20,494 bases of DNA from a virus, in the IMG/VR virus record IMGVR_UViG_3300026457_000238, positions 1 through 20,494 of that record; one strand, given 5' to 3'. Positions 15,354-20,494 of this stretch are shown piece after piece. The first letter of the stretch is position 1. Each line of letters opens with the position of its first letter. The notes below the pieces were generated by a model, which was not told the DNA's origin, did no database searches, and saw only the letters and a program-made list of their open reading frames with translations. Position numbers and translations under genes: made by a program.

Positions 15354-15925
15354 TATCTGTATTTGGCAACGGCGAATCCAGAAAACATTTAGATTTAAAT
15401 TCACTTACAGAAACTAAAGTTGGCTGTAACGCCATACATAGAGACTACTCAGTCGACCATTTAGTCTGTGTAGACAGACGTATGGTACAAGAAGCACTGG
15501 ATAGCCACTTTGCTGGCACAATCTATACTAGAAAAGATTGGGCACACTTCTACAAAAACAATCCTGTAAAAATATTACCAGACTTGCCTTACCAGGGCAC
15601 TACTAGACCTGACGAGCCTTTTCAATGGGGCAGTGGTCCGTATGCTGTTTTGTTAGCCGCTATGCTAGACGACCATGTAAACTTATTTGGTTTTGATCTA
15701 CACAGCCCAACACAGTTTGTCAATAACATTTACAAAGATACTGCTAACTATGCAGATGCTACTAAACCCGCAGTGGATCCAAGGTATTGGATATACCAGA
15801 TTGCTCGCGTGTTTGAATGTTTCCCCGATAAGTACTTTGTAGTTTTTAACAATACAGAATGGCAGATGCCCAGTAGTTGGCTTTTGGCAAATGTTAAATT
15901 CAAAACTATTGACAGTATAATGTAA
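15350..15925 (+). CDS. Probable DUF115/MAF-like Rossmann protein
   Basis: A 191-residue protein starting at ATG 15350 in an ATGA overlap with the fibre gene; the frame upstream (15287) lies inside that gene. It begins MISVFGNGESRKHLDLNSL, then VGCNAIHRDYSVDHLVCVDR, later IYTRKDW, WGSGPYAVLLAAMLDDHVNL with FGFDLHS. The order (G-x-G near the start, DHLVCVD, a W-G-S-G-x-x-A-x-x-LA helix, then FGFDL) resembles the DUF115/MAF and sialyltransferase-like Rossmann families, which handle nucleotide-linked sugars. That assignment is tentative. It is a recurrent T4-like marine phage gene next to fibre genes, so glycan-related work on fibres is a reasonable guess. Confidence 0.7.
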   Translation: MISVFGNGESRKHLDLNSLTETKVGCNAIHRDYSVDHLVCVDRRMVQEALDSHFAGTIYTRKDWAHFYKNNPVKILPDLPYQGTTRPDEPFQWGSGPYAVLLAAMLDDHVNLFGFDLHSPTQFVNNIYKDTANYADATKPAVDPRYWIYQIARVFECFPDKYFVVFNNTEWQMPSSWLLANVKFKTIDSIM

Positions 15926-15937
15926 TACCTATATACT
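15909..15937 (+). promoter_or_regulatory. sigma70-type promoter for queD
   Basis: TTGACA at 15909-15914, 17 bp, TATACT at 15932-15937 (one mismatch). Start is expected near 15944, just before the AGAGG stem of the leader. A second -10-like TATAAT at 15916-15921 exists but lacks a good -35 at the right distance. The promoter overlaps the end of the preceding gene. Confidence 0.8.
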
Positions 15938-15943
15938 GTATCA

Positions 15944-16015
15944 ATAGAGGACTAGACGCTCACCCCTCTTTAAATACTCTGCGTGTCATCAAACTTAACT
16001 TAAAAAGGGCAAGAG
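15944..16015 (+). promoter_or_regulatory. Structured queD leader, preQ1-I riboswitch-like (candidate)
   Basis: AGAGG (15946-15950) pairs with CCTCT (15965-15969) around a 14-nt loop ending in CACC. ACGC in that loop (15956-15959) can pair with GCGT (15981-15984), giving an H-type pseudoknot. The stem and the CTAG/CAC-containing loop closely resemble the Bacillus preQ1-I aptamer, and the gene is in the queuosine/7-deazaguanine pathway. The expected A-rich tail is poor here (TTAAATACTCT). CCCTCTTTAA (15964-15973) can also pair with TTAAAAAGGG (16000-16009) at 9 of 10 positions, masking the Shine-Dalgarno site. Riboswitch identity is an inference. Confidence 0.4.
15969..15976 (+). promoter_or_regulatory. 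Possible T4-type late promoter inside the queD leader
   Basis: TTTAAATA followed by CTCT, one mismatch from TATAAATA and with the same downstream ACT as the perfect box at 13725. Start would be near 15982, giving a 34-nt leader that keeps the Shine-Dalgarno site but lacks the AGAGG stem. It overlaps the structured leader, so one or both readings may be fortuitous. Confidence 0.4.
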
Positions 16016-16573
16016 ATGACTTGGATCATTGATAAAACATTTGAATTTTGTTATGGACATCGTGTTCATACACAAACACTAAACGGCGAATATGCGGCAG
16101 ACTTGAAATGTGCTTGCAGACATTTACATGGACACGAAGGTAAAATGCAGGTTCATTTAACAGGCGACGGATTAGATAAAACTGGAATGGTCACTGACTT
16201 TAGACATTTAGAATGGCTAAAGAAATGGATCAACACTTATATTGATCATCAATTTATTATTGATAAAAACGATCCGCTGTTTACTAAGATGCTGGGAGAA
16301 AAAGTCGAGCTAATTCCAGTGTATGTTCCAGAAACCGAATACGTTGCAGGTTGGCATATTCATCCAATCTATTATGCTAATATGTCTGGTCCTGAACAAG
16401 AATACTACGAAGGATTTATGGTAGTAGACTTTGTTCCAACATCGGAACACCTAAGTAGTTGGATGGCAGAATTAGTTGATGTCAAAATGAAAAAATTAGG
16501 CGTCAAAGTTCACAGCATCGAATGGTGGGAAACTCCTAAGAGTCGTAGTGTTTTTTATAAAGATGGTACGTAA
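16016..16573 (+). CDS. queD: 6-carboxytetrahydropterin synthase-like protein (QueD/PTPS family)
   Basis: A 185-residue T-fold enzyme. QueD converts dihydroneopterin triphosphate to 6-carboxytetrahydropterin on the path to preQ0, used for queuosine in tRNA or, in some phages, 7-deazaguanine DNA modification. Zinc histidines H15 (CYGHRV) and H38/H40 (RHLHGH) are present, with C32 and C34 just before as catalytic-cysteine candidates. The core GMVTDFRHLEWLKKWINTY with DHQFI and the end VKVHSIEWWETPKSRSVF fit the family. An extra segment at about 85-130 makes it longer than E. coli QueD (about 120 residues). AAGGG at 16005-16009 precedes ATG 16016. No queE, queC or tgt is in the window, so the end product is open. 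Confidence 0.88.
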   Translation: MTWIIDKTFEFCYGHRVHTQTLNGEYAADLKCACRHLHGHEGKMQVHLTGDGLDKTGMVTDFRHLEWLKKWINTYIDHQFIIDKNDPLFTKMLGEKVELIPVYVPETEYVAGWHIHPIYYANMSGPEQEYYEGFMVVDFVPTSEHLSSWMAELVDVKMKKLGVKVHSIEWWETPKSRSVFYKDGT

Positions 16574-16724
16574 GTTTTGGAGACTATGGGCCAAGGCACT
16601 AGGAGAGAAAGCCGGTGTTACCAAACAAGAAGCGGACAGGATTGCATTGATTCGAACTGTTATTGTATTGACTTATATAATAACTAACATATTCATTGTA
16701 GCGGGTGTAATAAGGCACTGGTAA
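16563..16724 (+). CDS. Small single-span membrane protein (53 residues)
   Basis: Reads from ATG 16563, overlapping the queD end by 11 bp, to TAA 16722-16724, which overlaps the next ATG (TAATG). The N-terminal half is basic and amphipathic (MVRKFWRLWAKALGEKAG), then KQEADRIALIRT, then a hydrophobic stretch TVIVLTYIITNIFIVAGVI ending RHW. One transmembrane helix is predicted at about residues 32-50, with the basic side inside. I recall near-identical architecture (KFWRLWAKALGEKA, IRT, YIITN-FI-x-x-GV-x-RHW) in T4-like cyanophages. Function unknown; an inner-membrane role is likely. Confidence 0.78.
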   Translation: MVRKFWRLWAKALGEKAGVTKQEADRIALIRTVIVLTYIITNIFIVAGVIRHW

Positions 16725-17419
16725 TGCTAAACGTCATTAGTTTAAAACACGGTACAAAGTACGGTCCGGAATATGTAAACAAACTTTACAATATGGTCTC
16801 AAGGCACTTAACTGTGCCTTTTGATTTTTATTGCTTTACTGAAGATCCTACAAACTTAAATCCTGCAATTAAAATTAAACCCTTGCCCAAAGGACTGTTT
16901 TCTGGTTGGTGGTGGAAACCATATATCTTTAAACAAGGACATTTTCCAGACGGTGATGTAAATTTGTTCTTTGATTTGGATATGGTTATTGTAGGTAATA
17001 TAGACAAATTGGTTTCGTACCTGCCTGGAAATTTTGTTGGTTTGGAAGATGTAGGCAGAGTGTTTAGACGTGTGCCACCAAAATTAGGTAGTGCTGTACT
17101 GCGTTGGCCCAGTAACCATTTCAGCAATATTTGGGACGATTTGGAAAACAATCCAGCGTTAACCAAAAAGTTCCCAGGTGATCAAGATTGGATTTGGCAG
17201 TCACACAAAAGTATTATAAAATTTTTCCCTGAAACTTGGATACAGAGCTACAAGTGGGAAATAAGACAGCGGGAAGAGTTGATTAGGGTTCAGGGTAAAA
17301 ACGTGTTTAAGACGGTGCGTAGCCCGTCTATGAACCCGGATTGTAGCGTAATTGCGTTCCACGGAACACCAAATCCCGAAGATGTCCAGGACCAAATCAT
17401 TGTTGACAACTGGCAGTAA
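16724..17419 (+). CDS. Glycosyltransferase-like protein with DxD motif
   Basis: A 231-residue protein probably of the GT-A fold. Signs are an N-terminal FDFYCFTEDP strand region, a DLDMVIVG motif with D84-L-D86 as metal-binding DxD, GDQDWIW at 152-158 and AFHGTPNPED near the end with H213 as a possible metal ligand. This set recurs in short glycosyltransferases of T4-like marine phages and bacteria. Acceptor and sugar are unknown; fibre proteins or host envelope are candidates because of the neighbouring genes. The start is in a TAATG overlap. The 3' end contains the promoter of the next gene. Confidence 0.8.
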   Translation: MLNVISLKHGTKYGPEYVNKLYNMVSRHLTVPFDFYCFTEDPTNLNPAIKIKPLPKGLFSGWWWKPYIFKQGHFPDGDVNLFFDLDMVIVGNIDKLVSYLPGNFVGLEDVGRVFRRVPPKLGSAVLRWPSNHFSNIWDDLENNPALTKKFPGDQDWIWQSHKSIIKFFPETWIQSYKWEIRQREELIRVQGKNVFKTVRSPSMNPDCSVIAFHGTPNPEDVQDQIIVDNWQ

Positions 17420-17431
17420 CGATGCTATAAT
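17403..17431 (+). promoter_or_regulatory. Perfect consensus sigma70 promoter with extended -10 for uvsE
   Basis: TTGACA at 17403-17408, 17-bp spacer, TATAAT at 17426-17431, preceded by TGC (extended -10). Start near 17438 gives a leader of about 22 nt with GAGAG at 17451-17455. It decides the start of the next gene in favour of GTG 17460 over upstream in-frame codons. Confidence 0.88.
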
Positions 17432-17459
17432 ATATTATCGTAACTTTATCGAGAGTTTT

Positions 17460-18479
17460 GTGAACAAACGTATTGGCTTTGCCTGTAAATGGATCGACCG
17501 TCCAGATCAAGTAGACGGTATTAAACCCAAAGATGAATGTAAGAAATACAATACAGGAGCAACAACTGTGGCTTGGCTTAACCGTCAAACCAAAGATGTG
17601 GCTGTTGAAAAATTGTGGTCTTTGCTTGAACAAAATATCAACTCAACTAAATTATTAGTAGAAAGGGTAGGGCAATTAGATGATGACTTACGTATGGTAC
17701 GCCTTAGCAGTGATATTCTTCCTGTCTACACTGAGCCTACTTGGTGCTGGTTTTGGCGTGAAAATGATGTGCAGACATACGCCCAAAAACATTTTGCAGA
17801 AGTGGGAGATATTGCTCGTTCCCGCAACGTTCGTCTCAGTTTTCATCCTGGTCAATTTACTGTGTTGGCAAGCGACAATCCTGATATTGTTCAGCGTTCT
17901 ATAGAGGAGTTTGAGTATCATGCGGATATGGCGAGATGGATGGGGTATGGTAAAAGATTTCAGGACTTTAAGATCAACGTCCACATCGCCGGTAGAGCCG
18001 GTCCAGCCGGTATTAAAAGTGCCCTCCCGAGACTTTCCCCCGAAGCAAGAAACTGCATCACCATCGAAAATGACGAAATCACCTGGGGAATCGACTCAAG
18101 CCTCGAACTTGCCAAAGATCTCGCTTTGGTGCTAGACATACACCATCATTGGATTAATACTGGAGAATATATTGAAGCAACTGACGACCGTGTTAAAAGG
18201 ATTATCGATAGTTGGCGTGGTGTGCGCCCTGTCATACATTATAGTGTTTCACGGGAAGAGCATCTTAATGGCCATGCCACAGACTCCGCTCCCTCCCTAC
18301 TTTCACTAATGGAAAGTGGACACAAAAAAGCAAAACTCAGAGCACATTCGAACTTCTACTGGAACACAGCAGTGAACGAATGGGCACTGAGTTTTTGGGA
18401 TCAGTTTGATATTATGTGCGAAAGCAAGGCTAAAAATCTAGCCTCGTTTGCACTACACAAACAAGCGATTACTTCTTAG
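17460..18479 (+). CDS. uvsE: UV damage endonuclease (UvsE/UvdE)
   Basis: A 339-residue TIM-barrel enzyme that nicks DNA 5' to pyrimidine dimers and other UV lesions, starting repair without the UvrABC system. GTG 17460 is used because the promoter lies directly upstream; the open frame to 17352 would cross it. Family features: IGFACKW at the start, RLSFHPGQF at 125-133, NVHIAG with H175, TIENDE at 201-206, LDIHHH at 225-230, VIHYS with H260, and CESKAK with E321 and K323 near the end, the metal and Lys residues of UVDE. The enzyme is known in some bacteria, fungi and phages. It would protect a phage in sunlit water. Confidence 0.92.
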   Translation: MNKRIGFACKWIDRPDQVDGIKPKDECKKYNTGATTVAWLNRQTKDVAVEKLWSLLEQNINSTKLLVERVGQLDDDLRMVRLSSDILPVYTEPTWCWFWRENDVQTYAQKHFAEVGDIARSRNVRLSFHPGQFTVLASDNPDIVQRSIEEFEYHADMARWMGYGKRFQDFKINVHIAGRAGPAGIKSALPRLSPEARNCITIENDEITWGIDSSLELAKDLALVLDIHHHWINTGEYIEATDDRVKRIIDSWRGVRPVIHYSVSREEHLNGHATDSAPSLLSLMESGHKKAKLRAHSNFYWNTAVNEWALSFWDQFDIMCESKAKNLASFALHKQAITS

Positions 18480-18687
18480 GGGCTTTCTTAGCAGGAGCCT
18501 TTTTTGCGGCTGCTGGTTTACGGCCAGCGGCCTTTTTCTTAGGTGCTTCTGCTTTAGGTGCCTCAGCAACTGGAGCAGGTGCTTCTACTTTAGTTTCTTC
18601 CACTTTAGGTGCTTCAACCTTGTATGGTGCTTCTGCTACGGTTTCTTGAGACTTACCGCCAAATAGTTTTTTTAATAATGACAACAT
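18469..18687 (-). CDS. Small protein with amphipathic N-terminus and histone-H1-like Lys/Ala/Pro tail
   Basis: A 72-residue protein on the minus strand. ATG at 18687 is chosen because GGAGG lies 8 nt upstream and a perfect late box (18710-18717) would start transcription near 18704; the open frame to 18792 is therefore not used. It begins MLSLLKKLFGGKSQETV, an amphipathic or membrane-surface helix, then an alternating acidic/Pro section (KVEAPKVEETKVEAPAPVAE) and ends in PKKKAAGRKPAAAKKAPAKK followed by APKK. Such tails occur in bacterial H1-like DNA-binding proteins. DNA compaction or an electrostatic role is inferred. Its end overlaps uvsE by 11 bp. Confidence 0.72.
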   Translation of the reverse strand: MLSLLKKLFGGKSQETVAEAPYKVEAPKVEETKVEAPAPVAEAPKAEAPKKKAAGRKPAAAKKAPAKKAPKK

Positions 18688-18709
18688 TCTAGTGTCCTCC
18701 ATGAGCAAA

Positions 18710-18717
18710 TATTTATA
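18710..18717 (-). promoter_or_regulatory. Perfect T4-type late promoter overlapping a stop codon
   Basis: On the minus strand this is TATAAATA, the T4 late consensus. It covers the stop codon of the zinc-ribbon gene (18713-18715). The expected start near 18704 leaves a 17-nt leader holding GGAGG before ATG 18687. Confidence 0.75.
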
Positions 18718-19000
18718 GTTTACTAATATCATCCAGGCTCGAAACAGTCTTATCCCATATGATTTTGCGTTCTGCACCTTTTTTCTGTGCAAATCTCTTA
18801 GGATCGCAACTAGGGCAACAGTGAAAGAAATTATTGTTTAACCTATTAGGATCCATTGATCCTTTAGTCCTAGTAAATGTTTCACCGCAGTTATCACAGC
18901 GCAGGACTACAATAGTTTTTTTACGTTCATAAGTATGCTCACGACCAAGTTTACTAGTTCGTGTATGCTGACTTTTTTCTGTATCTATACGTATGAACAT
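18713..19000 (-). CDS. Zinc-ribbon-like conserved phage protein
   Basis: A 95-residue protein, basic, starting at ATG 19000 with no evident Shine-Dalgarno site. It has a CDNCGETFTRTKGSMDP block (CxxC), then NRLNNNFFHCCPSCDPKRFA with a second CxxC, then QKKGAERKIIWD. The four cysteines suggest one zinc ribbon. I recall the same arrangement (KGSMDP-x-RLN, CD-x-KRFAQ-KG-x-E, IWD) in T4-like cyanophages, unannotated. Nucleic-acid binding is plausible for a basic ribbon but not shown. It is the upstream member of a leftward pair, separated from the next gene by a late promoter. Confidence 0.75.
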   Translation of the reverse strand: MFIRIDTEKSQHTRTSKLGREHTYERKKTIVVLRCDNCGETFTRTKGSMDPNRLNNNFFHCCPSCDPKRFAQKKGAERKIIWDKTVSSLDDISKL

Positions 19001-19004
19001 CAGT

Positions 19005-19012
19005 TATTTACA
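19005..19012 (-). promoter_or_regulatory. Weak late-box candidate for the zinc-ribbon gene
   Basis: Reads TGTAAATA on the minus strand, one mismatch from TATAAATA. The predicted start falls on ATG 19000 itself, so it would give a leaderless message. No Shine-Dalgarno site is present. Could be chance in AT-rich DNA. Confidence 0.35.
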
Positions 19013-19032
19013 TTAAGGTTATAAAATTATCT

Positions 19033-19040
19033 GCTAAATA
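19033..19040 (+). promoter_or_regulatory. Weak late-box candidate for the last structural gene
   Basis: GCTAAATA, two mismatches from TATAAATA, with an expected start near 19046 and a 25-nt leader containing GGAG at 19061-19064. Its place between divergent genes fits a late promoter, but the match alone is weak. Confidence 0.35.
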
Positions 19041-19070
19041 TTGGATACAAAGTCTTTTTTGGAGTATTCA

Positions 19071-20494
19071 ATGGCACGTAAAATAGTCGACATCGGCGTA
19101 TCAGGTAATGACGGAACTGGTGATAGTATCCGTGAAGCGTTTAGAAAAACGAATGAAAACTTCCAAGAGTTATATGCTGTTTTCGGTCAAGGCGGATTTT
19201 TAAAGTTCACTGACCTTAGCGATACTCCTGATACATTAGTAGGACAAGGTAATAAGATTCCAGTAGTTAATTCTATTGGTACTAGTTTAGTATTCAAAGA
19301 CTTTTTCAGTCCTAACGGTACTATCCAGTTTGATTATTCCGAGCAAGAAACCTTTGATATTGTTAGTGTATCAAGAAGTAGCAACGTTGCCACTATTACA
19401 CTTTCAGCAAACCACAATTTAGATCCTGGACAACGAGTTACAATCGCGTCCACAGACAATACTTCATTTAACACTACTTCTGCCCTATTGTTAACTGGCA
19501 CAGTAGACAATGTTCTAGTATATACAAACGCAGGAACAAACTTATCAACTAGTGCGGCAACTGGTACTATTACCAGTTACGGTTCCGTTAAAATTGATAC
19601 ATTAAGTTCTAAATTACAGGACGACCCATTACCAAAATTACAATATGCGCTGGATGCACGTAATCAATTAATCGGCGGCTTACGCAGTCCTATTAATCAA
19701 ACAGATTTCCAAACTGCTGTTAATAGTTTCAACACACAGCACGAAACTCTTTATAGCATAGATTCCTTTGCTATTAACAAAGGTTATGCCGACTCCAAAT
19801 ATGTAAACATTACAGGCGACACAATGACTGGTCACTTAAATGTGCCAGCAAACGCCACAGGTAACCAAGCACCACGTGCCGCAGAAGTTGTATTAAAAAC
19901 TGGCGGCGATATGACTGGTGTGCTAAACTTAGCAGATCATCCAGGCGGACTTGCAGGTGCTGGTACGCCTAACGGAGAAGATGACTTACAAGCCGCTACA
20001 AAATATTATGTAGATAATTCAAGTTATTCAAGCAGATTTAACTTGTACGTTACCACAGGCGGTGACGACACACAGGCACGTACACCGCGTGGAAAAGAAG
20101 GACGCGATCGTTCTTATGCTTATGCAAGTATTAACAAAGCCTGTCAAAAAGCAGAACAATTAGTAAATGATGCACCATGGGAAACTGGTCCTTATCGTCA
20201 GTTAATTGCCTACGGTGGCGGTGAAGCGTTCTCTGAAGTTACAAGAATTGAATCTGGTGCATCTGGTACTACTCGTGTTTACTTTACTAACAACGGTGGT
20301 TCTCGTGTTGACCAAGGTCAATTACCAAAACCAGATATTGTCTCCGGTAAGATTGTTGTTGGACGTACCAGCGGCGCACAGGGTTTCATTTATCAATACT
20401 ATGGCTCCGATGGTAGTTCAAGTATCGGCGAAGACTATTTTGACTTGCAGGATGTTATTGGTGATTTTGTGCCTGGCGAAAACCTAGAGTTTGA
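19071..20494 (+). CDS. Large T4-like virion structural protein, 3' end outside window
   Basis: The frame stays open from ATG 19071 to the last base (474 codons). GGAG at 19061-19064 lies 6 nt upstream. The N-terminus (ARKIVDIGVSGNDGTGDSI, then REAFRKTNENFQELYAVFG) is one I recall from large cyanophage-type virion structural proteins of T4-like phages. At about residues 249-258 it has TGDTMTGHLN, followed by a second DMTG block (GGDMTGVLNL), the DTMTG fibre repeat. Next come TGGDDTQARTPRGKEGRDRS and a tail/fibre-like beta region. It may be a long tail fibre, baseplate-associated or neck protein; the location is not determinable. Confidence 0.85.
   Translation, partial: MARKIVDIGVSGNDGTGDSIREAFRKTNENFQELYAVFGQGGFLKFTDLSDTPDTLVGQGNKIPVVNSIGTSLVFKDFFSPNGTIQFDYSEQETFDIVSVSRSSNVATITLSANHNLDPGQRVTIASTDNTSFNTTSALLLTGTVDNVLVYTNAGTNLSTSAATGTITSYGSVKIDTLSSKLQDDPLPKLQYALDARNQLIGGLRSPINQTDFQTAVNSFNTQHETLYSIDSFAINKGYADSKYVNITGDTMTGHLNVPANATGNQAPRAAEVVLKTGGDMTGVLNLADHPGGLAGAGTPNGEDDLQAATKYYVDNSSYSSRFNLYVTTGGDDTQARTPRGKEGRDRSYAYASINKACQKAEQLVNDAPWETGPYRQLIAYGGGEAFSEVTRIESGASGTTRVYFTNNGGSRVDQGQLPKPDIVSGKIVVGRTSGAQGFIYQYYGSDGSSSIGEDYFDLQDVIGDFVPGENLEF

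Noticed and set aside
16647-16681. TTGATT/TTGACT with TATAAT before the glycosyltransferase
   Set aside because: The spacings are wrong (23 bp, or only a few bases) and the bases code for the transmembrane segment of the 53-residue protein.
17352-17459. Longer UvsE start
   Set aside because: It would place a consensus promoter inside the coding region and overlap the glycosyltransferase; GTG 17460 fits the family N-terminus.
17680-17904. 74-residue hydrophobic frame resembling a membrane protein
   Set aside because: It lies wholly inside uvsE in another frame, and uvsE is intact with its catalytic residues here.
20206-20487. 93-residue frame near the window end
   Set aside because: It is a shadow of the long open structural gene starting at 19071, which has a ribosome site and fibre motifs.

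Overview
This window looks like part of the genome of a T4-like myovirus, of the kind found infecting marine or freshwater bacteria, including cyanophages and their relatives in proteobacteria. Four things support this. It carries an ATP-dependent DNA ligase that aligns with T4 gp30. Many tiny genes are packed with ATGA or TAATG overlaps. Long tail-fibre or structural proteins carry T4-like fibre-tip motifs. TATAAATA boxes, the T4-type late promoter, sit just in front of structural genes. The DNA is AT-rich (around 40% GC by eye) and uses the standard bacterial code. I see no tRNA, rRNA, CRISPR array or insertion sequence.

Layout. 1-3745: a rightward run of the ligase (its 5' end lies outside the window) and seven small conserved or unknown phage genes, including two related, very acidic proteins. 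3717-8417: a second rightward run that begins with a sigma70-type promoter and a metallophosphoesterase. It continues through small hypothetical genes, a full-length ClpP protease, a probable 2OG-Fe(II) oxygenase and an SH3-barrel protein. 8398-9654: a consensus promoter and a 398-residue protein of unknown function. 9651-13676: two long leftward fibre/adhesin genes, one with a LamG-like domain followed by four Calx-beta-like repeats. 13725-15925: a rightward fibre gene with an internal duplication and a late promoter touching its start codon, then a probable DUF115-like Rossmann protein. 15909-18479: queD with an unusual leader, a 53-residue membrane protein, a glycosyltransferase, and the UV-damage endonuclease uvsE behind its own consensus promoter. 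18469-19000: two small leftward genes, one with a histone-H1-like Lys/Ala/Pro tail and one zinc ribbon. 19071-end: the start of a large rightward virion protein.

How the parts fit. Host-type promoters (TTGACA, 17-18 bp, TATAAT/TATACT) precede the phosphoesterase, the 398-residue protein, queD and uvsE, suggesting early expression by unmodified host RNA polymerase. T4-type late boxes precede the fibre genes, the H1-like protein and the last structural gene. queD appears to have both types.

The most interesting element is the queD leader (about 15944-16015). It resembles a preQ1-I aptamer: stem AGAGG/CCTCT, a 14-nt C-rich loop and a possible pseudoknot. It can also form a mutually exclusive hairpin that covers the queD Shine-Dalgarno site. 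Other points to check are genes that look leaderless, the 53-residue membrane protein, the acidic paralogue pair and the H1-like tail protein. All product names rest on motif recognition by eye; no database search was run.
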